Assembly: GCA_964565775.1 (NCBI GenBank)
Contig: CAZMGB010000023.1
Location: forward strand, 1 to 51,879
Source of the DNA: CAZMGB01 sp964565775
GTDB lineage: Bacteria > Chloroflexota > Dehalococcoidia > DSTF01 > JALHUB01
Reading direction: 5' to 3'
DNA: 51,879 nucleotides
Every line of letters starts with the position of its first letter. The stretch's first letter is position 1. A program made the position numbers and the translations under genes. This document shows positions 24,974 to 32,566 of the stretch, one piece after another. Below the pieces are notes generated by a model that saw only the letters and a program-made list of their open reading frames with translations, did no database searches and was not told the origin of the DNA.

Positions 24974-26074
24974 GTGTTGCCCTCGGCGACGGCATATCTG
25001 CCGACGAAGTTCAAGCAGGCAACCCTCGTGGACCTGCTGGACCGTGCGCTCGATAAGGGAGTCGTGATATCGGCGGACCTCGTCGTGTCACTTGCCGGTG
25101 TTCCTCTGGTCGGCGTCAACCTGAGGGCCGCCGTCGCCGGGATGGAGACGATGCTGCGCTACGGCCTCATGCGTGACTGGGACGAGCGCATACGGGACTG
25201 CGAGAGCAAGCACGTCGAGCAGAGGGAGCCCGCCCTGCTGGCGAACGAGACGACGGTCTTGCGTATGTACGGGGCCCTATGGGCTGCCCGCGGCATCTAC
25301 AGGGCCTGGAGCCCCGGCCACCTCTATCTCACCAACAGGCGGCTCATCCTCTTCCGCGCGCAGCCCGCGGAAACGCTCCTGGACACACCCCTTCACAGCA
25401 TAAGGAGCCACGCCGTGCGGGTGGAGAGCCACTTCACCGGCCGCGAGCGAGACCTGGTCTACCTGGCCCTTCGGTCCGGCCGATCGATCTGCCTCTATGC
25501 GGAGAAGCACGAGGAGCTGGTGTCGGCGATGGCAGCGGAGATGAGCAGCATGGGCGTCCCTCTCGTTGAAGAGGCCGTTTGCCCCGTCGCCGCGCTCGAT
25601 GGGGATGCCGCGGCGCTCATGGCTGGAGAGACGATCAAGGCCGAGAGCAAGATGTGGCGCCAGGTTCCTCAAGCGGGAATCCTCGGCGACACGTGGAGGC
25701 CCGGCAGACTCTATCTCACGCAGAGTCGGCTCGTCTGGTGGTGTGATACCGACCGGCAGGTCCAGCTCGAAGTGCCGGTGGGCCGCCTGGGCAGCGCCGA
25801 CGTGGAGACGGTGGACCTCGGTGGCCTCATCGGCGAGAGGCCCGTGCTATCACTACGCTACCGCGCCTCTCACGGGCCTGAGACGGCCCTTCTCACCGGC
25901 GACGGCCTCCGGGAGTGGAAGCAGGCCATCGAGGCTTTGGCGGTGGGGACGGAGGCCTGTCCCCACTGCGGCGGGCTCGCGCCCAAGGAGCGCCTGCTGG
26001 AGCAGGGCTGCCCGAACTGCGATTGGACAAGCCCGCTCCTGAAGGGCCAGCCGGCGGTCGCAGGACGTGCCTAG
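24974..26074 (+). CDS. GvpA-like domain fused to two PH/GRAM-like domains and a zinc ribbon
   Basis: A 366-residue protein. Residues 15-65 match the GvpA family (QATLVDLLDRALDKGVVISADLVVSLAGVPLVGVNL). Residues about 85-190 and 215-325 each look like a bacterial PH/GRAM-type domain, with the LYLTNRRLILF and LYLTQSRLVWW strands that typify them. Residues 329-349 form a zinc ribbon (CPHC, CPNC) homologous to that of the protein at 24327. PH-like domains bind lipids or proteins, so this may tether the vesicle nucleus to a membrane or to partners. GTG start, with TTG next as alternative; SD AAAGGA. I know no described Gvp with this layout. Confidence 0.85.
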   Translation: MLPSATAYLPTKFKQATLVDLLDRALDKGVVISADLVVSLAGVPLVGVNLRAAVAGMETMLRYGLMRDWDERIRDCESKHVEQREPALLANETTVLRMYGALWAARGIYRAWSPGHLYLTNRRLILFRAQPAETLLDTPLHSIRSHAVRVESHFTGRERDLVYLALRSGRSICLYAEKHEELVSAMAAEMSSMGVPLVEEAVCPVAALDGDAAALMAGETIKAESKMWRQVPQAGILGDTWRPGRLYLTQSRLVWWCDTDRQVQLEVPVGRLGSADVETVDLGGLIGERPVLSLRYRASHGPETALLTGDGLREWKQAIEALAVGTEACPHCGGLAPKERLLEQGCPNCDWTSPLLKGQPAVAGRA

Positions 26075-26104
26075 GGGTCGACTGGTCGGCGAGGGAGTCG
26101 AAGC

Positions 26105-26440
26105 TTGGTCGTCGATATCGATGAAGGGAATCTGAAGGCAGGGCTGCTCGCCCTCGTGGTCAGCCTTGTCGAGGTCATCAAGGATGCCCTCAAGCTCCAG
26201 GCGTTCAGGCGCATGGAAGGTGGCAGCCTGACCGAGGAGGAGATCGACCGCTTGGGACGGGCCCTCGCCGACCTCGATGTCGCCCTGGAGCAGTTGAAGG
26301 CTGATCAAGGTATCGCCGAGGCCGTGCAGCAGGTCCGGGACGGCCTCGACGATCTCGTCGACGATGTCCTCGACAAGTTCCTCAACCCGCAGTCCTGGGT
26401 GGAAGAGGCCGCGAGATCGGAACGCGTGAGGGTGCGCTGA
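26105..26440 (+). CDS. gvpK: Gas vesicle protein GvpK
   Basis: A 111-residue protein with the GvpK core: NLKAGLLALVVSLVEVIKDALKLQAFRRMEGGSLTEEEIDRLGRALADLD, then a charged helix and a shorter tail. GvpK is an essential minor assembly protein. TTG start with a GAGGGA SD about 8 nt before. Its stop is 1 nt before the GTG of the next gene. Confidence 0.92.
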   Translation: MVVDIDEGNLKAGLLALVVSLVEVIKDALKLQAFRRMEGGSLTEEEIDRLGRALADLDVALEQLKADQGIAEAVQQVRDGLDDLVDDVLDKFLNPQSWVEEAARSERVRVR

Positions 26441-26441
26441 C

Positions 26442-27530
26442 GTGGCGATGAGATTCCAGCCCGCCCTGGCCCCCGATGAGTGCGAGGTCCTGCACGAGCA
26501 GGGCGCATACACCTCCGGCCGCACCTGGAAGCTGGGGGAGTTCTGCCTGACCGACAGGAGGCTGCTCTTTGGCCATATGCACAGGCAATTCCTGGAGATA
26601 GACCTGGGGCGCGCCGAAGACATGTGCCTGCGGAAGAAGGCGTTCATGCTCACCAGCAAGCCTTGTGTCGTTCTCACCTATCGGGATGGCGCATGTCGCA
26701 AGCCGCGAGAGGCCTGGATTGTGAACGGTCACATCGAGAAGTGGCAGAACGCCATCGCACGTCTCCTGGCCGAGCGGGGGCTGGAACTGCGGGAGGAGCT
26801 TTCGGAGGCCGGCGAGGACGCGGTCGATCCCTGCCCAGAGGACCCTTGCGAGAGGCTCTACGCAAGAGACGACCCCAGGGCGGCCGGGCCGGCCATGTGG
26901 ATGGGACGGCGCGAGCCTGCTCAAGCGTCCAAGGGACGCCTCGGAGCGCTCGTGAAGCACACCCGCGGCGGAGGCAAGGCCGGGGCTCTTCAGGCGAGAG
27001 ACCTCGCCGAGGTGACCCGCCTCGTGGACTGCGGCAGCGCCAAGATGCTCTGGCACTTCTGGAAGAACCGTCACTGCCGGCTGGACGAGCTCAAGGAGAT
27101 ACTCGGCGAGACCTCGCACATGGGCGTCCTCGCCCGCATCAGGGATGTAGTCAACCCGACGGCCATGCGGCTCCTTGGCAAGCCTATCCTGGTCTTCGAG
27201 CGGTTGCGCATTGACCAGCAGACGGGCGAGCGCGTGCTGCATAGCTGGTGGCTCAACGAGGAGCCGGCGATTGATACGGCCGGCAACGGCCAATTCGTCG
27301 ATGTGTTCGATGAAGGCGATCACTTTCTCGTCATCCTGGAGCTTGCGGGCGCCCACGAGGAGGACATTCAAGTGGAAGCCAGGGAGGGCCGGCTCTCGGT
27401 GGCGGTCGGCACGGTGGAGAGCAGGCACTACGAGGAGACTCCCCTTCCGGCCGGTGCCAACGCCCGCGAGCTCAGCACAACCTATCGGAACGGCATCCTT
27501 CAGGTCAGGTTAGGCAAGGAGGCTGAGTGA
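26442..27530 (+). CDS. PH-like, winged-helix and Hsp20 fusion protein
   Basis: A 362-residue protein with three parts. Residues about 10-110 resemble the PH/GRAM-like domains of the protein at 24974 (LGEFCLTDRRLLFG, ending GHIEKWQNAIARLL). Residues about 190-272 look like a winged helix (VTRLVDCGSAKMLWHFWKN, LDELKEILGETSHMGVLARI). Residues 284-358 are an Hsp20 domain (FVDVFDEGDHFLVILELAGAHEEDIQVEA, ending NGILQVRLGK). It starts directly after gvpK (GTG 26442 or ATG 26448) and its stop overlaps the next start (TGATG). It could couple holdase activity to localisation. No described Gvp matches. Confidence 0.8.
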   Translation: MAMRFQPALAPDECEVLHEQGAYTSGRTWKLGEFCLTDRRLLFGHMHRQFLEIDLGRAEDMCLRKKAFMLTSKPCVVLTYRDGACRKPREAWIVNGHIEKWQNAIARLLAERGLELREELSEAGEDAVDPCPEDPCERLYARDDPRAAGPAMWMGRREPAQASKGRLGALVKHTRGGGKAGALQARDLAEVTRLVDCGSAKMLWHFWKNRHCRLDELKEILGETSHMGVLARIRDVVNPTAMRLLGKPILVFERLRIDQQTGERVLHSWWLNEEPAIDTAGNGQFVDVFDEGDHFLVILELAGAHEEDIQVEAREGRLSVAVGTVESRHYEETPLPAGANARELSTTYRNGILQVRLGKEAE

Positions 27531-28372
27531 TGGAAGGTCAGGACAGGGTCGGGAGTGGGGCCAGCGCCGGATACGTCTACGCGATCATTCCGCGCGCGGC
27601 CGGAGAGGACTTCGCTGCCGTCGGCATCGATGGCGCCCGCGTCTACACGCTGGCACATCGGGCCATAGCCGCCGTCGTCCACGACTGCCCACCCGTGCCG
27701 TATCAGGGCGAGCCAGATACCGTGGCCGGCTGGGTGAAGGTTCACAACGACGTCATCGACAAGGCCTGGAGCAGGGCTGGCTCTGTCCTGCCGATGCGGT
27801 TCAACGTGATCGTCGAGGCAGATGGCGAGCACTCGGCCGAGGAGAACGTCCACCAGTGGCTGGAACTGGAGTACTCCAACCTCCAGGCCAAGCTGGACGA
27901 ATTCCAGAACAAGGTCGAGCTCGGCGTCCAGGTGCTGTGGGACCCGGCAATCGTCGTTCAGAAGATCGTCGAGAGCAGCGAAGAGATCAGAGCGTTGCGC
28001 GCCGAGATGGCGACCAAGCCCCGAGGCACGGCCTACTTTATAGAGCACAAGATCGCCAGCGCCGTCAAGGAGGAGATGGAGCGTAAGGCCCAGAGGGACT
28101 TCGCCACCTGCTACGAGCGCCTGAAAGAGCGTTCCGAAGCCACTCACGTCAACAAGGTGAGGAAGCAGGATGACAAAGCGATGATCGCAAACCTGTCGCT
28201 GCTGGTCCGGAGGGAGAGAGTGCAGGAGATAGGGGCTGTCCTTCGGGAAGCGGGCGACGAACAGGGGGTGGAGATCCGCTTCACGGGTCCCTGGCCTCCC
28301 TACACCTTCGCTGCGTCTGTTGGAGTGATCGGAGGGGAGCCGGAGAGTTCGCGGCCGGGTAATGGCAGTTGA
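27530..28372 (+). CDS. Gas vesicle protein GvpF/GvpL (third copy)
   Basis: A 280-residue GvpF/L protein: GYVYAIIPRAAGE, AHRAIAAVVHDC, then VLPMRFNVIVEADGE near 86-100, and the closing RFTGPWPPYTF. It differs from the other two copies and may handle a different GvpA-family client. ATG at 27530 shares its A with the preceding TGA (TGATG). It overlaps the next gene by 11 bp. Confidence 0.9.
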   Translation: MEGQDRVGSGASAGYVYAIIPRAAGEDFAAVGIDGARVYTLAHRAIAAVVHDCPPVPYQGEPDTVAGWVKVHNDVIDKAWSRAGSVLPMRFNVIVEADGEHSAEENVHQWLELEYSNLQAKLDEFQNKVELGVQVLWDPAIVVQKIVESSEEIRALRAEMATKPRGTAYFIEHKIASAVKEEMERKAQRDFATCYERLKERSEATHVNKVRKQDDKAMIANLSLLVRRERVQEIGAVLREAGDEQGVEIRFTGPWPPYTFAASVGVIGGEPESSRPGNGS

Positions 28373-28697
28373 GAGGAGCAAGGCCTCAAAGAGCCTGCTG
28401 GAGTTCATGGACCGCGTCCTGGAGGGCGGCATCATTCTTGTTGACCGCGACGTTCTTCTCTCGATCCTCGGCCTGGAGCTGCTCGCCCTGGAGGCGCAGG
28501 TCGTGACGCTCTCCGCCCAGAGATACCTCGAGTACGCGGAGGCGGTGGGCTTGATCCCGCTGGAGGGCCCGCGCCACGTGACAGAGTACGTGACGGGCGG
28601 CGAGTTGAGGGGATGGGCGGCCCAGCGGGGTGGACTCCTTCGGTGGCTGGTGAGGCTTGTTACCAGGAACCGGCAGAGGCGCCAAGAGGATCAGTGA
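28362..28697 (+). CDS. GvpA-family minor protein (GvpJ/M/S-like)
   Basis: A 111-residue protein. Residues 7-65 are a GvpA-type domain (SKSLLEFMDRVLEGGIILVDRDVLLSILGLELLALEAQVVTLSAQRYLEYAEAVGL). A basic tail follows (LLRWLVRLVTRNRQRRQ). It lacks the zinc ribbon of the two other minor GvpA proteins. ATG lies inside the end of the third gvpF/L. Exact subfamily cannot be settled by eye. Confidence 0.85.
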   Translation: MAVERSKASKSLLEFMDRVLEGGIILVDRDVLLSILGLELLALEAQVVTLSAQRYLEYAEAVGLIPLEGPRHVTEYVTGGELRGWAAQRGGLLRWLVRLVTRNRQRRQEDQ

Positions 28698-29011
28698 CGG
28701 GGCTGACCGTGCTCACCTCGAAGCAGATGCGCATCCTGGACAGGGCGATCGCCGACGTCGGCAGGACGGACCTGGCGGAGCTTCTGGCGCGGCTGCGGGC
28801 GGATCGGGACGCCGCGTTCCGACAGCACATCCGCGAGCTCATGGCCGGAATGGCAGAATCGCGCCAGCTCCGGCGGGCACGCATCAACGAGATCCGTACC
28901 GAAGTGCGGGAGGCCCAGCAGGAATGGCGGCGGCAGTTGCGCGCCCTTCAGCGGCTGAAGTGGAAGAGGGATGAACAAGGTCATCGGCATCGACCTCGGG
29001 ACGACGAATAG
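28694..29011 (+). CDS. Helical protein related to the last repeat of the GvpC-like protein
   Basis: A 105-residue highly charged helical protein. GTG start in a 4-bp overlap with the previous stop. Its segments RELMAG and AQQEWRRQL match RELMAG and AQAEWRRQL in the last repeat of the GvpC-like protein (residues 208-229 there), so the two share ancestry or a binding partner. It overlaps dnaK by 41 bp, so its last residues are read from a second frame of dnaK. The function is unknown. Confidence 0.65.
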   Translation: MTGLTVLTSKQMRILDRAIADVGRTDLAELLARLRADRDAAFRQHIRELMAGMAESRQLRRARINEIRTEVREAQQEWRRQLRALQRLKWKRDEQGHRHRPRDDE

Positions 29012-30917
29012 CTGCGTGGCCGTCCTTGAAGGCGGCGAGCCCATCGTCATCCCCAACGCCTTCGGCGAGCGCATCACCCCCTCTGTGGTGAGCGTAAACC
29101 CCGCCGGTCAGCTACTCGTCGGCACGGCGGCCAAGCGCTCCGCCATCCTCGATGTCGAGAACACCGTGCTCAGCATCAAGCGCTTCATGGGCCGCACGTT
29201 TCATGACGGCGCCAGGGAACAGCACGACGCCGTCAGGGTCGGGACGACGGTTTCCAGCATCAAGCGCTTCATGGGCGCCAAGGTTTTCGAGCCGTCCGTG
29301 GAGGAGGACAGCAAGTACATCTCCTACAAACTCGACGAGGGGGAACGCTACAACGTCCGCGTCTGGCTCGGCGACAGGCCCTACAGTCCGCCCGAGATAT
29401 CGGCCATGATCCTGCGACAGCTCAAGGCCGATGCCGAAGCGTACCTCGGCGAAGAGGTGACGCAGGCGGTCATCACCGTCCCCGCCTACTTCAACGATAG
29501 CCAGCGCCAGGCCACCAAGGACGCCGGCGCCATTGCCGGCCTGGATGTGCAACGTATCGTGAACGAGCCCACCGCCGCCGCCCTCGCCTACGGCCTCCAC
29601 CACAAGGGCGACCAGCTAATCGCCGTCTTCGATCTCGGCGGCGGCACCTTCGACATCTCCATACTCGAGCTATGTGAGGGCACCTTCGAGGTCAAGGCGG
29701 TAAACGGCGACACCCACCTCGGCGGAGATGACATCGATAGGCATCTCATGGAGTTGCTGTGTCGACGGTTCCAGGACGTCGAAGGCATTGACCTGCGGAA
29801 GGACCGGATGGCGCTACAGCGCCTCAGGGACGCCTGCGAGAAGGCGAAGATGCGGCTCTCGGCCGACGAAGCCACGGAGATCAGCCTGCCCTTCATCTCC
29901 TTCAACGGGACGGCGCCCAAGCATCTGGTCGCCCCTCTCACCCGGTCCGAGCTGGAAAGCCTGGCCGCCGTGGTAGCGGAGCGGGCGATCTCGCGCTGCC
30001 AGCGGGCGCTGGACGACGCTGGCGTGGGGGCTGCCGACCTGGACCAGGTCGTGCTCGTCGGAGGCCAGACGCGCATGCCGCTTGTGCGGGACTCCGTGCG
30101 TCGCTTCTTCCGCAGGGAGCCGCACACGGGCCTCAACCCGGAGGAGGTAGTAGCCATCGGCGCGGCGGTGCAGGCGGGAGTGCTCACGGGAGAGGTAAAG
30201 GACGTCCTGCTGCTGGACGTTACTCCGCTTACTCTCAGCATCGAGACCCAGGGTGGCATCGCCACGCCCCTCATACGGCGAAACAGCACTGTCCCCACCA
30301 GCGCCAGCCAGATCTTCACGACCGCTGAGGACAACCAGCCCAACGTCGAGATCAACGTTGTCCAGGGCGAACGCATCATGGCCGTCGAGAACAGGTCGCT
30401 GGGGCGCTTCTGTCTCGAGGACATACCGCCTGCTCCACGCGGCGTCACCCAGATCGAGGTGACGTTCTCCATCGACGCCGACGGCATCGTCCAGGCGCGA
30501 GCTCGCGATACGGCTACCGGCAGCGAGCAGGGCATAACAGTGGCGGCCGACGGCGGACTGTCGGCCGACGAGGTCAAGCGCCTCAAGGCAGAGGCGGCGC
30601 AGTTCTCGGGCCTCGATGCCGGGCGACGTCAGGAGATCAACGCCCGCAACGAGGCCGATACGGCAATCCACCTGGCTGAACGTGTGCTCGCCCTCCGACG
30701 AGGAGAGCTGACTCCTGACATAGGGGCGGCGGTCGAGTCCAGGGTTGCGCGCCTGAGGGCCGCGCTCCGGTGCCGCAGCGTCATGCGCATCCAGAGCGCC
30801 ACGCAGGAACTGAAAGCGGCCCTTCCCACGCCGTTCCCCGATACGGACGAGTGGCCGCCAGATGCCGGGGCCGGAGCGGGAGCTCCCGGCCTCCGCTCCG
30901 AGCCTCCCGAGCGCTAG
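28971..30917 (+). CDS. dnaK: DnaK (Hsp70) of the gas vesicle operon, with an internal duplication
   Basis: A 648-residue Hsp70: IGIDLGTTNSCVAV at 5-18, ITVPAYFNDSQRQATKDAG, VFDLGGGTFDISILEL, VLVGGQTRMPLV, the DVLLLDVTPLTLSIETQGG interdomain linker, and a substrate-binding domain. The ordinary SIKRFMG segment occurs twice (68-74 and 96-102) with about 28 residues between starts, an insertion in lobe I that normal DnaK lacks. The C-terminal lid is divergent and lacks the usual GrpE-type EEVD-like or acidic tail. No grpE or complete dnaJ is adjacent; the J-domain is on the GvpF at 21028. It is the last gene of the operon, so it is probably a dedicated paralogue rather than the housekeeping DnaK. 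Confidence 0.9.
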   Translation: MNKVIGIDLGTTNSCVAVLEGGEPIVIPNAFGERITPSVVSVNPAGQLLVGTAAKRSAILDVENTVLSIKRFMGRTFHDGAREQHDAVRVGTTVSSIKRFMGAKVFEPSVEEDSKYISYKLDEGERYNVRVWLGDRPYSPPEISAMILRQLKADAEAYLGEEVTQAVITVPAYFNDSQRQATKDAGAIAGLDVQRIVNEPTAAALAYGLHHKGDQLIAVFDLGGGTFDISILELCEGTFEVKAVNGDTHLGGDDIDRHLMELLCRRFQDVEGIDLRKDRMALQRLRDACEKAKMRLSADEATEISLPFISFNGTAPKHLVAPLTRSELESLAAVVAERAISRCQRALDDAGVGAADLDQVVLVGGQTRMPLVRDSVRRFFRREPHTGLNPEEVVAIGAAVQAGVLTGEVKDVLLLDVTPLTLSIETQGGIATPLIRRNSTVPTSASQIFTTAEDNQPNVEINVVQGERIMAVENRSLGRFCLEDIPPAPRGVTQIEVTFSIDADGIVQARARDTATGSEQGITVAADGGLSADEVKRLKAEAAQFSGLDAGRRQEINARNEADTAIHLAERVLALRRGELTPDIGAAVESRVARLRAALRCRSVMRIQSATQELKAALPTPFPDTDEWPPDAGAGAGAPGLRSEPPER

Positions 30918-31144
30918 CACAAGCGAGATACGGGTGGATGGCCGGCCAGACGCCGCAATAGAAGAGTATCGGCGGCACGCCCTGGTCGCCTCACTTGTCG
31001 AGTCCAGGGACTCGACCGGCACGGATCACAGCCATACGGATCGAATTGTCGGGCCCCAGAGGCCGCTGCCCCCGCCGATCGTATGCGCCGGACAGTCTCG
31101 TTCGGCCACAACGATCGGTGCGCTCATGGTGTCTGTGGCATTAC

Positions 31145-32251
31145 TTATCGCTCGGGCCCACCATCCTCGTGCGGCTCCACCCCGATGCCGTACGGCTCCA
31201 GCCTGGACAGGATCGTGTCTGGATCAATCAGCGCCTCGGGCGAGAATACGCCTCGTTCCTCGATCTCGCCGCGGGCCAGCATGACCGCACCGAGGGCCGC
31301 CGGTATGCTGGTGATGCGCTTCATCTGATCCACGCCGGTGTACCAGCAGTGCGCCTCCTTGCCGCCCTTCTCTCCCCACACGTCCACCCGGAAACCGGAG
31401 ACGGTGCACTTGCCCCGCGGCAGACGCGGCAGGACCCGGTAGAAGAAATCGGCCCAGAACTTCTGGCTCCTCTCGCCGCGCAGCAAGCCGACCCGCACGA
31501 GGGAGATTCCGGCTCTGGCCAGCCAGTTGGGCCAGATGCCGCCCTTCAGTGTCACCTCCTCCAGGCCGGCGATATTCTTCGGAATCGTCACCGGCTCTGC
31601 GTGCCCGGTGTAGTAGACGGGCAGCCGCCCGCAAGGGGGAGGGAAATCCACGACTTCCCTGCCGGACCCCGACGTGACCAGAATCTCGTGACCGTTCTCG
31701 AAGGAGGGGACCTTCCCGCAGAAGATGTGCACCGCGTGTCGGTAGTTGGCGTACCCGCCGGCGTCGTCGGCGCCGCCGAACCACGAGACGTTTACGCGGC
31801 GAGGTCGGTCCAGGGACTGCGCCCCCTTCTTGGCGAGCAGGTTAGTGAGACCCGGGCAGTTGCCGAGGCCGGTGATGACGGTTATCCCGGCCTGCTTTGC
31901 CGCTTCGTCCAGCGCCAGCGCGGCGCGTGCGGCCTCGTAGTCATCGGCGATACTGACGTAATGGACGCCGGCTTCGATGGCAGCCTCCACCATGGGGCGC
32001 TCGAAGTAGACGAACGGCCCGACGAAGCCTATGGCCACGTCGTAGCCACGCATGCCTGCCACTAATCCCTGGTGGTCGAGCGCATCCAGACGGCAGGCTC
32101 GCACGGGGGCGCCCAGAGCGTCCGATAGTGCCTGAGCGGCTTCCAGGTTGAGGTCAGCCACCATCACCTCATCAACCTCCGGATGGTTGGCGAGCGCGCG
32201 TACTGCTTCGTTGCCCATGTCGCCGGCGCCGCCCAAAACGATGAACCTCAC
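31145..32251 (-). CDS. Saccharopine dehydrogenase-like NAD(P)-binding protein (1)
   Basis: A 368-residue oxidoreductase with an N-terminal Rossmann fold (FIVLGGAGDMGNEAVRAL) and the family's YVSIADDYEAARAAL and GITVITGLGNCPGLTNLLA segments. The family includes saccharopine, carboxynorspermidine and lysine dehydrogenases; the substrate here is not evident. GTG start at 32251 lies 8 nt after AAAGGAG; GTG 32257 is an alternative. It points toward the end of dnaK, so the gas vesicle operon ends here. Confidence 0.85.
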   Translation of the reverse strand: MRFIVLGGAGDMGNEAVRALANHPEVDEVMVADLNLEAAQALSDALGAPVRACRLDALDHQGLVAGMRGYDVAIGFVGPFVYFERPMVEAAIEAGVHYVSIADDYEAARAALALDEAAKQAGITVITGLGNCPGLTNLLAKKGAQSLDRPRRVNVSWFGGADDAGGYANYRHAVHIFCGKVPSFENGHEILVTSGSGREVVDFPPPCGRLPVYYTGHAEPVTIPKNIAGLEEVTLKGGIWPNWLARAGISLVRVGLLRGERSQKFWADFFYRVLPRLPRGKCTVSGFRVDVWGEKGGKEAHCWYTGVDQMKRITSIPAALGAVMLARGEIEERGVFSPEALIDPDTILSRLEPYGIGVEPHEDGGPER

Positions 32252-32566
32252 ACTCACGCTCCTTTCAGAACACCGCGGCCCCGCGTGGCGGAGCGCACGT
32301 CCCCTCACCCGCGGTCAGTGACACTGCGGGAGCCCGCGAACATTCTACATCGAGTCGAGGGCAACTGTCCGTCAGCGAAGCGCTATCCGTCGCCGGCACA
32401 GGTGAACAGACAGTCAGGGCTAAACCTTTGTGAACACATCATGCCTCTAGGCTCACCCAGACGGCTCACCGTGTCGGCGCTCCACACGGCTGGAGCATTC
32501 GCACCCGACGGGTAACCATCGTGGTCGCTCCTCCACGTTCGTGCCGGCGTCCACCCGATGAGGCTT
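32252..32566. other. Intergenic region
   Basis: No gene recognised. A short hairpin with ACCCG/CGGGT arms lies near 32506-32516. No clear promoter for the minus-strand gene at 32251 was seen. Confidence 0.4.
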
